A DNA stretch of 64,000 bases from Massilia varians (GTDB lineage: Bacteria; Pseudomonadota; Gammaproteobacteria; Burkholderiales; Burkholderiaceae_D), in contig NZ_AP026966.1 in the NCBI RefSeq assembly GCF_027923905.1, forward strand, positions 3,535,001-3,599,000. The letters are read 5' to 3'. The notes beneath the pieces are model-generated. The model worked only from the letters and a program-made list of their open reading frames with translations. It was not told the origin of the DNA and ran no database searches. A program made the position numbers and the translations under genes. How positions within the stretch are numbered: the first letter of the stretch is position 1; every line of letters begins with the position of its first letter. This document shows, one piece after another, positions 52,632 to 63,207 of the stretch.

Positions 52632-55058
52632 TCATCCACGCAGCTTTGCGCCGACTTTTTCTTGTGCCGCACGGGCCACGGCCGCCATGATGGCATCGAC
52701 CGCATCATCCTGCAGCGTCGATTGAGTATCTTGCATGCCAAAGCGGAAAGCAAGGCTTTTTTCATCCGTCTCCAGGCCCTTGCCGCGGTATTCATCAAAC
52801 AAAACAACGGCTTGCACGATCTTTCCGCCAGGATTCGCAGCGATCTCGGCGTGGAAGCAATCGAGCACTTCCTGGGCCGCGACGGCCTGTTTCACCACCA
52901 GCGCCAGGTCGCGCGTGGCGCCCGGGAACTTCGAAATCTCGGCGTAGGCAGGCACGCTGCGAAGGCAGAGCGCCTCGGCATCGACCTCGAACACGACCGG
53001 CGCCTGCGGCAGGTCGTACTTCTGCAGCCAGCGCGGATGCAGCTCGCCGATGAAGCCGATGCGCTTGCCGTCCAGTTCGACGAAGGCGCTGCGGCCCGGA
53101 TGCAGGGCCGGATGCTCGCCCTTCACGAAGCGCAGCACGCTGGGGGCGAACAGGGCCTCGAGGTCGGCCTTGAGGTCGAAGAAATCGACCGGGCGGGTCT
53201 TCTCGCCCCACTGCTCGTCGTTGACCGGGCCGTAGGCCATGGCGGCGACGCGCTTGGGCTGCTCGAAACCGGCCACCGACAGCGGACCGTCCTGTACCTC
53301 GGCGTTACGCTTGAAGACGGCGCCGACTTCGAACACGCGCACGCGGCCGGCCTTGCGGTTGACGTTGTAGCGCACGTTGGCCAGCAGGCTGCCCACCAGG
53401 TTCGAGCGCATCACGCTCATCTGGCTGGCGATCGGATTCTGCAGGCGGATCGGGTCCGCGTTGGCGGCGAAATCCTGCTCCCACTGGGCTTCCACGAAGC
53501 TCATGTTCACGGTTTCCTGGTAACCCAGGTCGGCCAGCTGGTGGCGGATCGCGAACAGCGAACGCGTGTTTTCCGGCTCGATCAGCATCGTGGTCGGCGC
53601 GACCGGCGGACGGGTCGGGATGTTCTCGAAGCCGTACACGCGCGCCACTTCCTCGATCAGGTCTTCCTCGATCTCGATGTCGAAGCGGTAGGACGGCGAT
53701 GTCACCTGGAACACACCGTTGTCGAACGTGAACGGCAGCTGCAGGCGGGTGAAGATGTCCGCGACCACGTCATCGGTCAGCGGCACGCCGATCACCTTGG
53801 CGGCGCGGGCGGTGCGCATGGCGACCGGCTTGGGCTGCGGCAGGTTCACGGCCTGGTCGTCGACCGGGCCGACGCGGGTAGCGTCGGTGCCGCAGATCTC
53901 GACGATCAGGGCGGTGATGCGCTCGAAGTGTTCGAGCGTGGTCGCATAGTCGACGCCGCGCTCGAAGCGGTGCGCCGCGTCGGTCGAGAAGTTGTACTTG
54001 CGGGCACGCCCCTGGATGGCGTTCGGCCACCAGAAGGCCGCCTCCAGGTAGATGTCCGTGGTGTCCAGGGTGACGGCGGTGGCGTCGCCGCCCATGATGC
54101 CGGCCAGCGATTCGATCTGCTTGTCGTCGGCGATCACGCCGACCCACTCGTCGACCTCGATCGTATTGCCGTTCAGGAGCTTGAGGCTTTCGCCCTTCCT
54201 GCCCCAGCGGACATCCAGGCCGCCGTGGATCTTGGCCAGGTCGAACACGTGCGAAGGACGGCCGACTTCCAGCATCACGTAGTTCGAGATGTCGACCAGG
54301 CTCGATACCGAGCGCTGGCCGCTGCGCTCGAGGCGCTGCTTCATCCAGTCCGGGGTGGCGGCGCGCGCGTTCAGGCCGCGGATGACGCGGCCCGAGAAGC
54401 GGCCGCACAGGTCCGGCGCCGAGATGCGAACCGGCAGGGTCTCGTCCAGGTTGACGGCGACCTGCTTGGTGGTCGGCACGTGCAGCGGGGTGCCGGTCAG
54501 GGCCGCCACTTCGCGCGCCACGCCCAGCACCGACAGGCAGTCGGCCTTGTTCGGGGTCAGCTTGATGGTGAACTTCAGGTCGTCCAGGCCGAGGTAGTCG
54601 CGAATGTCGGTGCCCACCGGTGCGTCCGCCGGCAGTTCCATCAGGCCGCTGCTCTCTTCCGAGATTTTCAGCTCCTTGGCCGAGCACATCATGCCCTGCG
54701 ACTCGACGCCGCGGAGTTTACCGACCTTGATCGCGAAGGGCTTGCCATCAAGCCCCGGCGGCAGCACGGCGCCGGCCTTGGCGCAGATCGCCTTCATGCC
54801 GGCGCGCACGTTCGGTGCGCCGCAGACGATATTCAACAGGGTGCCGGTGCCGACGTCCACCTGGCAGACGTTCAGGCGGTCGGCGTCCGGGTGCTTGGCG
54901 ACTTCCTTGACCTCGGCCACCACCACGTTGGTGAACGGCGGCGCGACCGGCTCGACTTCCTCGACTTCCAGGCCGGACATGGTGAGCAGGTGCGACAGTT
55001 CACTCGAGCTCAACTTCGGATCGACCATCGAGCGGAGCCAGTTTTCGGAGAATTGCAT
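52632..55058 (-). CDS. pheT: phenylalanine-tRNA ligase beta subunit
   Basis: An 808-residue subunit of the tetrameric synthetase. Domain order is as expected: an N-terminal EMAP/OB-type tRNA-binding domain (about 40-150, with [15 protein letters not shown]), B3/B4 editing domain, B5, catalytic-like core and C-terminal anticodon-binding domain ([13 protein letters not shown] near 718-730). GAGGTAAAAAGAAC precedes the ATG. It starts 56 bases after pheS. Confidence 0.97.
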   Translation of the reverse strand: MQFSENWLRSMVDPKLSSSELSHLLTMSGLEVEEVEPVAPPFTNVVVAEVKEVAKHPDADRLNVCQVDVGTGTLLNIVCGAPNVRAGMKAICAKAGAVLPPGLDGKPFAIKVGKLRGVESQGMMCSAKELKISEESSGLMELPADAPVGTDIRDYLGLDDLKFTIKLTPNKADCLSVLGVAREVAALTGTPLHVPTTKQVAVNLDETLPVRISAPDLCGRFSGRVIRGLNARAATPDWMKQRLERSGQRSVSSLVDISNYVMLEVGRPSHVFDLAKIHGGLDVRWGRKGESLKLLNGNTIEVDEWVGVIADDKQIESLAGIMGGDATAVTLDTTDIYLEAAFWWPNAIQGRARKYNFSTDAAHRFERGVDYATTLEHFERITALIVEICGTDATRVGPVDDQAVNLPQPKPVAMRTARAAKVIGVPLTDDVVADIFTRLQLPFTFDNGVFQVTSPSYRFDIEIEEDLIEEVARVYGFENIPTRPPVAPTTMLIEPENTRSLFAIRHQLADLGYQETVNMSFVEAQWEQDFAANADPIRLQNPIASQMSVMRSNLVGSLLANVRYNVNRKAGRVRVFEVGAVFKRNAEVQDGPLSVAGFEQPKRVAAMAYGPVNDEQWGEKTRPVDFFDLKADLEALFAPSVLRFVKGEHPALHPGRSAFVELDGKRIGFIGELHPRWLQKYDLPQAPVVFEVDAEALCLRSVPAYAEISKFPGATRDLALVVKQAVAAQEVLDCFHAEIAANPGGKIVQAVVLFDEYRGKGLETDEKSLAFRFGMQDTQSTLQDDAVDAIMAAVARAAQEKVGAKLRG

Positions 55059-55114
55059 GTTCTTTTTACCTCGTAACCGCGTTTATGACTGGGTGTACTG
55101 AATCAGCAACCGTA

Positions 55115-56209
<1,095 letters not shown>

Positions 56210-56265
56210 CTCTTTTTGCACCGGACCCGAAAGTCCGACGCTGGTCTTGCTAGCTAACTGACTGA

Positions 56266-56625
56266 TTAGGCAGCCAGCTTGGCCTTGGCGGCGGTGACAA
56301 TCGCGGCGAATGCCGGCTTGTCGTGCACTGCCATGTCGGCCAGGACTTTACGGTCCAGTTCAATCCCGGACTTCTTCAGGCCGTTCATGAAGGCGCTGTA
56401 GGTCATGCCGTGCGAACGCGATGCCGCGTTGATACGGGTGATCCACAGGGCGCGGAAGACGCGCTTCTTGTTACGACGGTCGCGGTAAGCGTACTGGCCA
56501 GCGCGCATGACTGCTTGCTTGGCAATACGGAATACCTTGCTGCGGCGGCCGCGGTAGCCTTTTGCAAGTTCAAGGACTTTCTTGTGACGGGCACGTGCAG
56601 TAACCCCACGTTTTACTCGAGGCAT
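56266..56625 (-). CDS. rplT: 50S ribosomal protein L20
   Basis: A 119-residue basic protein with the canonical start [19 protein letters not shown] and later [20 protein letters not shown]. It binds 23S rRNA early in assembly and in several bacteria represses its own operon by binding the mRNA leader. AAAGGGAGCTACC precedes the ATG. It follows rpmI by 30 bases. Confidence 0.98.
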   Translation of the reverse strand: MPRVKRGVTARARHKKVLELAKGYRGRRSKVFRIAKQAVMRAGQYAYRDRRNKKRVFRALWITRINAASRSHGMTYSAFMNGLKKSGIELDRKVLADMAVHDKPAFAAIVTAAKAKLAA

Positions 56626-56655
56626 GGTAGCTCCCTTTGTATATGATTAGTGAGA

Positions 56656-56853
56656 TTAAGCGGAAGGCATCATGCGCAGGACGCTGGTGACGTCGGACGC
56701 ATTGATGTTACGGGTGCCGCGCAGTTGACGCTTGTTCTTGGTGGTCTTCTTGGTCAGGATGTGACGCTTGAACGCCATACCCGACTTGACGGTACCGCCC
56801 GGACGCACGCGAAAACGCTTCTTCGCGGAGCTTTTGGTTTTCATTTTTGGCAT
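56656..56853 (-). CDS. rpmI: 50S ribosomal protein L35
   Basis: A 65-residue basic protein, [20 protein letters not shown] at the N-terminus and [16 protein letters not shown] in the middle, matching L35 throughout. It is the first gene after a 307-base gap from infC and is followed by rplT. Confidence 0.98.
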   Translation of the reverse strand: MPKMKTKSSAKKRFRVRPGGTVKSGMAFKRHILTKKTTKNKRQLRGTRNINASDVTSVLRMMPSA

Positions 56854-57160
56854 AGTATTCTGCCCTGTTACGGACAGCCTCTATACGACAGGATTGCAGG
56901 TGGCGGCAACGCCGCTCTTGGATGCCTGCTTTCACTTGTCTTGCAGCCGACGCCACTACCTGCCGACTACAACCTGCTTGTTAAAAACAGGAACCGCAGA
57001 TGATAGCACAGGTTTGTAGCGAATGGTTGGGGCGGCGCCAGCGATTTCTCGCCACATATGGAACGAGACGCACAAACGAGCGCAGGCCGGGCCGGGCGCA
57101 GCGTATGCTGGCACCCGGGCCCGGCCCGTCATCTGACGAAGCGCGAAGCCCCTTGCGGGA
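56854..57160 (-). promoter_or_regulatory. 307-base structured gap between infC and rpmI: candidate terminator, promoter and L20-type leader
   Basis: Reading leftward from infC: first a hairpin with nine GC pairs (GGGCCGGGC at 57127-57119 with GCCCGGCCC at 57097-57089, 21-base loop); then an extended -10 TGCTATCAT (57008-57000) without a good -35; then a leader of about 140 bases containing a long-range stem in which GCAGGTAGTGGCG (56963-56951) pairs with CGCCACCTGC (56905-56896). In other bacteria L20 represses rpmI-rplT through such a leader. No open reading frame in the gap looks coding. Confidence 0.45.
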
Positions 57161-57682
57161 TTACTTCTTCTTCTTCGGCGCAACCACCATGATCATCTGG
57201 CGACCCTCGAGCTTCGGGAACTGCTCGACCTGGCCGTATTCCTCCAGATCGCCGCGCAGGCGCTCGAGCATGCGCATGCCGATGTCCTGGTGCGCCATTT
57301 CGCGGCCGCGGAAGCGCAGCGTGATCTTGGTCTTGTCGCCCTCCTCCAGGAACTTGATGAGGTTGCGCAGCTTGATGCTGTAGTCGCCTTCATCGGTGCC
57401 CGGGCGGAACTTGACTTCCTTGACCTGGATGATCTTCTGCTTCAGCTTGGCTTCATGCGCCTTCTTCTGCTCGGAGTACTTGAACTTGCCGTAGTCCATC
57501 AGGCGGCAGACCGGCGGGACCGCGTTTGGCGCGATCTCGACCAGGTCGACGTTCTTTTCCTCGGCCATGCGGAACGCTTCCGCCAGGCTTACGATGCCCA
57601 GCGGTTCGTTGTCCACGCCGTTCAGACGCATTTCGGGATAGGTGATCTCGCCGTTGATGCGATGCTGTTTGTCAGTAGCTAT
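57161..57682 (-). CDS. infC: translation initiation factor IF-3, starting at an AUA codon
   Basis: The 173-residue factor prevents premature subunit joining and checks the start codon. The first ATG (57631) would cut off the conserved N-terminus. Upstream in frame the codons read ATA-GCT-ACT-GAC-AAA-CAG-CAT-CGC, giving [17 protein letters not shown], the normal IF-3 N-terminus, and AAAGGAAACGAC sits directly before the ATA. So the start is AUA at 57682, replacing the AUU of E. coli. [26 protein letters not shown] sequence and a Lys-rich C-terminus follow. It starts 36 bases after thrS. Weak start codons let IF-3 repress its own synthesis. Confidence 0.95.
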   Translation of the reverse strand: MATDKQHRINGEITYPEMRLNGVDNEPLGIVSLAEAFRMAEEKNVDLVEIAPNAVPPVCRLMDYGKFKYSEQKKAHEAKLKQKIIQVKEVKFRPGTDEGDYSIKLRNLIKFLEEGDKTKITLRFRGREMAHQDIGMRMLERLRGDLEEYGQVEQFPKLEGRQMIMVVAPKKKK

Positions 57683-57718
57683 GTCGTTTCCTTTGAAAGT
57701 ATTGATTGAGGGCCGGGA

Positions 57719-59629
57719 TTATTTCGCCTTGGCGGCAACTTCGCCAACCAGACGCTCCACGAGCGCGTCGACCGACATCACGCCGAGATCGACATTGCCG
57801 CGGGCACGCACGGCCACCGTATTTGCTTCACGTTCTTTATCGCCAACAACCAAAATGTAAGGCAGTTTTTGGACGGAATGCTCGCGAATTTTATAAGTAA
57901 TCTTCTCATTCCGCAAATCAGCGTGAACACGCAGGCCTGCCGCGCGCAGCTTTGCCTCGACCTGCTTCACATAATCTGCTTGCGCATCCGAAATATTCAA
58001 GACCGCGACCTGGACCGGGGCCAGCCACAGCGGCAGCGCGCCGGCGTAGTTCTCGATCAGGATGCCGATGAAGCGTTCCATCGACCCGACGATCGCACGG
58101 TGCAGCATGACCGGCACCTTGCGGGTGTTGTCTTCCGCAACATATTCGGCGCCCAGGCGGCCCGGCATCGAGAAGTCGACCTGCATGGTGCCGACCTGCC
58201 ATGGGCGGCCCAGGCTGTCCTTCAGGTGGTACTCGATCTTCGGGCCATAGAAGGCGCCCTCGCCCGGCAGCTCGGTCCATTCCACGCCGCAGCCGCGCAG
58301 GGCCGAACGCAGGGCCTCTTCGGACTGGTCCCAGACCTCGTCGGAACCGATGCGGTTTTCCGGACGCAGGGCAATCTTGACGTCGATGTTGTCGAAACCG
58401 AAGTCCTCGTACACCTTCATCGCCTGGGCGTGGAAGGCCACCACCTCGGGGGCGATCTGCTCTTCGGTGCAGAACACGTGGCCGTCGTCCTGGGTGAAGC
58501 CGCGCACGCGCATCAGGCCGTGCAGCGCGCCCGAGGACTCGTTGCGGTGGCACTGGCCGAATTCGCCGTAGCGCAGCGGCAGGTCGCGGTAGGAACGCAG
58601 GCCGGCGTTGTAGATCTGCACGTGGCCCGGGCAGTTCATCGGCTTCAGGGCGTAGGTGCGGTGCTCCGACTCGGTCGTGAACATGTTTTCACGATAGTTG
58701 TCCCAGTGGCCGGTCTTCTGCCACAGGGTGACGTCGATGATCTGCGGCGCCTTGACTTCGCTGTAGCCGGTGCTCTGGTAGGTCTTGCGCATGTACTGCT
58801 CGACCTGCTGCCAGATGGTCCAGCCCTTCGGGTGCCAGAAGATCAGGCCCGGGGCCTCGTCCTGGAAGTGGAAGAAGTCCAGTTGCTTGCCGAGCTTGCG
58901 GTGATCGCGCTTCTCGGCCTCTTCCAGCATGTGCAGGTACTGCTCCTGGTCTTCCTTCTTGGCCCAGGCGGTGCCGTAGACGCGCTGCAGCATCTCGTTC
59001 TTGGAGTCGCCGCGCCAGTAGGCGCCGGCCAGCTTCATCAGCTTGAAGACCTTCAGCTTGCCGGTCGAGGGCACGTGCGGGCCGCGGCACAGGTCGGTGA
59101 AGCCGCCCTGCTCGTAGAGCGACACGTCCTCGTTCGCCGGGATCGAGGCGATGATCTCGGCCTTGTAGTCTTCGCCGATCGACTTGAAGTAGCTGACGGC
59201 CTCGTCGCGCGGCAGCACCTTGCGGGTGACCTGCTGGTCCTTCTTGGACAGTTCCTGCATCTTCTTTTCGATCGCCGCCAGGTCTTCCGGGGTGAACGGA
59301 CGCTTGTACGAGAAGTCGTAGTAGAAGCCGTTCTCGATGACCGGGCCGATGGTGACCTGCGCTTCCGGGAACAACTCCTTGACGGCGTGCGCCAGCAGGT
59401 GGGCGGTCGAGTGGCGGATGACTTCCAGCCCGTCGGGATCGCGGTCGGTGACGATCGCCAGGTCGGCATCGGACTCGATCAGGAAGGAGGTGTCGACCAC
59501 CTTGCCGTTGACCTTGCCGGCAAGCGCGGCCTTGGCCAGGCTGGGGGCGATGTTCTGGGCCACCTGGGCAACGGTGACCGGGCCGTCAAACTGACGACTG
59601 GAACCATCCGGAAGTCGAACGTTGAGCAT
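57719..59629 (-). CDS. thrS: threonine-tRNA ligase
   Basis: A 636-residue class II synthetase with N-terminal TGS domain (1-61), the editing domain with [16 protein letters not shown] at 73-88, the catalytic core (zinc ligand Cys333 in [18 protein letters not shown] motif 2) and an anticodon-binding domain at the C-terminus ([16 protein letters not shown]). GGAGAACAGCA precedes the ATG. A 240-base leader with an intrinsic terminator separates it from tRNA-Val upstream. Confidence 0.98.
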   Translation of the reverse strand: MLNVRLPDGSSRQFDGPVTVAQVAQNIAPSLAKAALAGKVNGKVVDTSFLIESDADLAIVTDRDPDGLEVIRHSTAHLLAHAVKELFPEAQVTIGPVIENGFYYDFSYKRPFTPEDLAAIEKKMQELSKKDQQVTRKVLPRDEAVSYFKSIGEDYKAEIIASIPANEDVSLYEQGGFTDLCRGPHVPSTGKLKVFKLMKLAGAYWRGDSKNEMLQRVYGTAWAKKEDQEQYLHMLEEAEKRDHRKLGKQLDFFHFQDEAPGLIFWHPKGWTIWQQVEQYMRKTYQSTGYSEVKAPQIIDVTLWQKTGHWDNYRENMFTTESEHRTYALKPMNCPGHVQIYNAGLRSYRDLPLRYGEFGQCHRNESSGALHGLMRVRGFTQDDGHVFCTEEQIAPEVVAFHAQAMKVYEDFGFDNIDVKIALRPENRIGSDEVWDQSEEALRSALRGCGVEWTELPGEGAFYGPKIEYHLKDSLGRPWQVGTMQVDFSMPGRLGAEYVAEDNTRKVPVMLHRAIVGSMERFIGILIENYAGALPLWLAPVQVAVLNISDAQADYVKQVEAKLRAAGLRVHADLRNEKITYKIREHSVQKLPYILVVGDKEREANTVAVRARGNVDLGVMSVDALVERLVGEVAAKAK

Positions 59630-59699
59630 TGCTGTTCTCCATGTGGCGCAGAGCGCGCCGTTAAATGTTGAAAATATTGAAAGCCAAAAAGCCTGGACG

Positions 59700-59728
59700 A
59701 AAAAAAACGCGCACCAGGCGCGTTTTTT
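59700..59728 (-). terminator. intrinsic terminator between tRNA-Val and thrS
   Basis: ACGCGC (59723-59718 on the minus strand), loop CTGGT, GCGCGT (59712-59707) flanked by A- and T-runs of six or more, so it can work in both directions. It lies 70 bases before thrS and 140 after tRNA-Val: it may end the tRNA transcript or act as a thrS leader attenuator. Confidence 0.8.
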
Positions 59729-59869
59729 CAGTGTTGTCGAGCTTCTTTGGACAAAAGACCACCTACCGCGTCTAGCGATTCCCCCACAACATAGTCGTAG
59801 TTCGCGGTGTCATAACCGTCGGTGCCTTTCTCGCTCTTACAAAATTACTTCAAGTACTGCTGAGTGTTC

Positions 59870-59946
59870 TGGTGGGCGGTGCAGAATTCGAATCTGCGAC
59901 CCCTTGGATGTCGACCAAGTATTCTAACCAGCTGAACTAACCGCCC
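59870..59946 (-). tRNA. tRNA-Val (anticodon GAC) with C at position 33
   Basis: A full cloverleaf: acceptor GGGCGGT/ACCGCCC, D stem GTTC/GAAT, anticodon stem CTTGG/CCAAG with loop TCGACAT, T arm GCAGA-TTCGAAT-TCTGC, discriminator A and encoded CCA (59872-59870). The anticodon is GAC, valine, and A73 fits. The base before the anticodon is C, not the near-universal U33. The D arm is of the type often seen in tRNA-Asp, but the anticodon differs. Confidence 0.9.
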
Positions 59947-60043
59947 GATGCCGCCATTATAGGGAGCGCGCCGGTCTTAGGCAAGGCTTGTCACGGAAAA
60001 AGTTTCCTGGCGAGCCCGCCTGCCCCTTGGATTACACTAGGGG

Positions 60044-61000
60044 ATGACCAAACCGCCACGGTTTTCGACCATGCCAACCGATCGCGCCGCGCCCTCATCC
60101 GAACACCTGCACGCCCACCTCGACGGCGATGCCAACCACACCCACGTCATCGAGGGGCGCAGTCAGGCGGCCCTGGCGATGGCGCTCGGCCTGACCCTGC
60201 TGTTCGCCGTCATCGAGGCCTTCACCGGCTTCATGTCGAACTCGCTGGCGCTGATTTCCGACGCCGGCCACATGGTGACCGACGCCGCCGCCCTCGGCCT
60301 GGCGCTGCTGGCCCAGGCCATCGCCAAGCGCCCGCCCTCGTCGCGCCACTCGTTCGGCTTCGTGCGCGCCGAAGCCCTGGCCGCGTTCGTCAACAGCCTG
60401 GCCATGCTGGCACTGGTGGGCTGGATCACCTGGGAAGCGGCGCAACGCCTGCTGCACCCGCAAGCCGTGCAGGGCGGCGTGGTGCTGGTGGTGGCCGCGA
60501 TCGGCGCCGCCATCAACCTGCTGGTCGCCTGGATCCTGTCGCGCGACAACCAGAGCATCAACACCCGCGCCGCGCTGGTCAACGTCATGGGCGACCTGCT
60601 CGGCTCGATCGCCGCGATCGCCTCCGGCGCCATCATCTATTTCACCGGCTGGCTGCGGGTCGACCCGATCCTGTCGATCTTCGTGGCCCTCCTGATCCTG
60701 CGTTCGACCAGCGGCATCCTGCGCGAGTCCTACCACTTCCTGATGGAGGGCGTACCCCACGACATCGATTACCTGGCAATCGGCGCCGACCTGAAGGACG
60801 TCGACGGCGTGCTCGACGTGCACGACCTGCACGTGTGGGCCATGTCGCCCGGCCACCCTGCCCTGATCGGCCACCTCGAGATCGCCAGCCTCGAACAATG
60901 GCCGACGGTGCTGGCCGCGGTGCGCGCCATGCTGCGCGAGGAGCACGGCATCGACCACGTGACCCTGCAGCCGGAGGCGGCCGGCGGCAAGCCGCTTTGA
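60044..61000 (+). CDS. cation diffusion facilitator (ZitB/CzcD-like) metal exporter
   Basis: The 318-residue inner-membrane protein has a His-rich N-terminus (HLHAHLDGDANHTH at 21-34), six membrane helices and a cytoplasmic metallochaperone-like C-terminal domain. Helix 2 carries DAGHMVTD with site ligands His76 and Asp80. In helix 5, where zinc exporters have His-x3-Asp, the sequence is NVMGDLLGS with Asn180 and Asp184. Export of divalent metal against protons is the family function; the Asn could change metal preference. The ATG at 60044 follows TAGGGG with almost no spacing; an ATG at 60071 is an alternative. It stands alone, divergent from tRNA-Val. Confidence 0.9.
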   Translation: MTKPPRFSTMPTDRAAPSSEHLHAHLDGDANHTHVIEGRSQAALAMALGLTLLFAVIEAFTGFMSNSLALISDAGHMVTDAAALGLALLAQAIAKRPPSSRHSFGFVRAEALAAFVNSLAMLALVGWITWEAAQRLLHPQAVQGGVVLVVAAIGAAINLLVAWILSRDNQSINTRAALVNVMGDLLGSIAAIASGAIIYFTGWLRVDPILSIFVALLILRSTSGILRESYHFLMEGVPHDIDYLAIGADLKDVDGVLDVHDLHVWAMSPGHPALIGHLEIASLEQWPTVLAAVRAMLREEHGIDHVTLQPEAAGGKPL

Positions 61001-61079
61001 CTTCTTGTAAGCACTCTCTTACCCGCGCCCTGCCCGCACGCCGATATCCGGCAGGCTGCGGGGTCAGCATAATCGGCGC

Positions 61080-62060
61080 ATGGACTGTTCACGCACCGTA
61101 TTCGACACCCTCATCATCGGCGGCGGCCCGGCGGGTCTCACCGCCGGCGTCTACCTGCGCCGCTTCACCCGCCACATCGCCTTGGTCGACAAGGGCAACA
61201 GCCGCCTGTCCTGGATTCCCGTCTCGCACAACTACCCCGGTTTTCCCGAAGGTATCAATGGCGTGCGGCTGCTCGAGAACCTGCGCGCCCAGCTGGCCAA
61301 CTACGGCGGCAGCGTGATGCCCGGCGAGATCCTCGACCTGCGCCTGGAAGACGGAATGTTCGTCGGCGACTACGTGCCGCAGGACGGCTGCGAGCCCTGC
61401 CAGATCCGGGCCCTGACGGTGCTGCTGGCCACCGGCGTGGCCGACGCCGGCATGCCGGTCGAGCGCTGGGACGAGGCGGTGCGCTGCGGCGCGGTGCGCC
61501 TGTGCCCGGTGTGCGACGGCTGGGACGTGATCGACAAGCGCATCGGCGTGGTCACCTCCGAAATCAACCCGGTCGGGCACGCCCTGTTCATGCGCACCTT
61601 CAGCACCGACGTGCTGCTGTTCGAGCGCGGCCCGGTATCGACCCTGAACGACGAGGACCGCCAGCGCCTGGCCGCCGCCAATGTGCGCTACATCGATTCG
61701 CCGCTGGCCGGCGTGACGATGAGCGAGGACATGAAACCGATCCTGCACACCAAGGACGGGGAAGACTACCGCTGCGACGTGTTCTACCCGATGCTGGGCG
61801 AGAACGCGCGTTCCGACCTGGCCAGCGCGCTCGGGGCGGAAACCGTCGAGTGCCGCAAGCTGGCGGTGGACGACCATTGCCGCACCTCGGTCCCGGGCCT
61901 GTTCGCGGTGGGCGACGTCACGCGCGGGCTGAACCAGATCGCGGTGGCCACCGGGCAGGCGGCGCTGGCGGCCACCACCATCCACAACGTGCTGCCGTGG
62001 GCGCTGCGCAGCGCGCCGGACGCGGCTGCGCCGGATCAGGCCTCGCTGTCGCAGACCTGA
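61080..62060 (+). CDS. thioredoxin-reductase-like flavoprotein lacking a recognisable NADPH motif
   Basis: A 326-residue FAD protein: GGGPAGL at 14-20, LLATGV near 115-120, redox CPVC at 142-145 followed by DGWDV, and C-terminal VGDVTRGLNQIAVATGQAA. The NADPH-binding segment, GxGxxA plus HRR in thioredoxin reductase, reads VVTSEINPVGHALF (157-170) and LLFERGP, so neither the glycine motif nor the arginine pair is present. A second CEPC (104-107) is unusual. It may accept electrons from another donor or oxidise dithiols with oxygen. The weak ribosome-binding site is noted. Its stop overlaps the convergent GGDEF gene by 25 bases. Confidence 0.82.
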   Translation: MDCSRTVFDTLIIGGGPAGLTAGVYLRRFTRHIALVDKGNSRLSWIPVSHNYPGFPEGINGVRLLENLRAQLANYGGSVMPGEILDLRLEDGMFVGDYVPQDGCEPCQIRALTVLLATGVADAGMPVERWDEAVRCGAVRLCPVCDGWDVIDKRIGVVTSEINPVGHALFMRTFSTDVLLFERGPVSTLNDEDRQRLAAANVRYIDSPLAGVTMSEDMKPILHTKDGEDYRCDVFYPMLGENARSDLASALGAETVECRKLAVDDHCRTSVPGLFAVGDVTRGLNQIAVATGQAALAATTIHNVLPWALRSAPDAAAPDQASLSQT

Positions 62061-62782
62061 TCGCGCCCGGCCGACTTGGCCTGGTACAAACGGCGGTCGA
62101 TCCGATCGAGGAAGACCTCGGCCCGGTCCTGCTTGCCTGGCACGATGGTGCCGGCCCCGATGCTGACCGTGACCAGGCGGCCCACGCCGGAACGCGCGTG
62201 CGGCAACTCCTTCTGCGCCAGCAGCCGGCGGCAACGCTCCGCCACGTTGCGCGCCGCCTGGGCATCGGTCGCCGGCAACAGCAGCACGAATTCCTCGCCG
62301 CCCAGGCGCGCGCACAGGTCGCGCGAGCGCGACGCCCCCGCGTCCAGCGCCGCGGCGACCTGGCGCAGGCATTCGTCGCCCTGCATGTGGCCGTAGTAAT
62401 CGTTGTACTGCTTGAAGTAGTCGACGTCGACCACCAGCAGCGACAAGGGCTCCCCGGTCGCCTGCGCCTTGGCCCACTCGACCGGATACAGGGTGTCGAA
62501 CATGCGGCGGTTGGCCACGCCGGTGAGGCTGTCGCGGTAGGACAGCAGCTCGAGTTCGCGCTGCAGCTGCAGGATCTTGTCCTCGGCCTGCTTGCGCGCG
62601 GTGATGTCGAACATGAAGCCGGTCAGCGCCTCGATCTGCGGACCGATATAGGTGAAGCGCATGGTGGCCCAGTCGATGCGCCAGGGGATGGTCTTGCTCG
62701 ATTCGAGCAGGGTGCGGTAGACGCCGGGGTCGTCGCAGGAGACCGGCGGGCATTCAGCGAGCTTGATCGTCATGATGCCCAT
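62036..62782 (-). CDS. diguanylate cyclase (GGDEF) with an internally deleted PAS domain
   Basis: The 248-residue protein makes cyclic di-GMP. The GGDEF domain covers about 83-246, with active-site GGEEF at 161-165 and an inhibitory RxxD (Arg152-Asp155) five residues before it, so product feedback is expected. The N-terminus has the start of a PAS_3 domain (RIDWATMRFTYIGPQIEALTG) fused directly to its end and a PAC tail (FMFDITARKQAE, 56-67); about 70-90 middle residues are missing without a frameshift. There are no membrane helices. The ATG at 62782 has a weak ribosome-binding site; one at 62773 is nearly equivalent. The 167 bases upstream (62783-62949) hold no gene. Confidence 0.9.
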   Translation of the reverse strand: MGIMTIKLAECPPVSCDDPGVYRTLLESSKTIPWRIDWATMRFTYIGPQIEALTGFMFDITARKQAEDKILQLQRELELLSYRDSLTGVANRRMFDTLYPVEWAKAQATGEPLSLLVVDVDYFKQYNDYYGHMQGDECLRQVAAALDAGASRSRDLCARLGGEEFVLLLPATDAQAARNVAERCRRLLAQKELPHARSGVGRLVTVSIGAGTIVPGKQDRAEVFLDRIDRRLYQAKSAGRDQVCDSEA

Positions 62783-62949
62783 GCAAGGTGGATATGCATG
62801 GCATTTTGCACTGGAAACAGATTACTGTGCCAGTCTAGCTCGATTCCAGGTCGATGCGGCACCAAATGGCAAGTCCGAGGCTTCCAGCATGACGTCGCCT
62901 TACAGACTCGCCACGAACGAAGCAAGGAACACTGTGCGGCGGGCCTTGC

Positions 62950-63207
62950 CTACCCCTGCAGCACACTGCATGCTGCCAGGTTCGCTTGGCAAAACGCTTC
63001 CCAACCCATGTGGCTGTAATGCCGCTGGAACTGAACGTCGACTCTGCAAATGTCCGGCCTGCTGTCGTAGACCCCGCACAGCTTGCTCACCTCGTCGTAG
63101 TGGATGCAGCAGCCGTCGCCCCGGTCGAGCATCGCGGTCTCGGGCGCTTTGTCGACATTGCGGCAACAGGCACCGCAGCGCGTACAAGGAAACGTGCCCT
63201 CCGTCAC
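62950..63207 (-). CDS. YkgJ family cysteine-cluster protein
   Basis: An 85-residue protein with nine or more cysteines in the family pattern: CTRCGACC at 8-15, GCCIHY at 32-37, LCGVYDSRPDICR at 43-55 and a last Cys near 80. YkgJ-type proteins are thought to bind zinc or an iron-sulfur cluster; the role is unknown. The start is a GTG at 63207 that overlaps the upstream gene's TGA (GTGA), so translation is coupled to the membrane protein gene. Confidence 0.88.
   Translation of the reverse strand: MTEGTFPCTRCGACCRNVDKAPETAMLDRGDGCCIHYDEVSKLCGVYDSRPDICRVDVQFQRHYSHMGWEAFCQANLAACSVLQG

Noticed and set aside
59898..59914. Reading the tRNA anticodon as CGA (shifting the loop by one base so that U33 is kept).
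   Set aside because: The shifted stem loses its pairing, while the GAC reading gives five perfect pairs, a seven-base loop and the A73 expected for valine.
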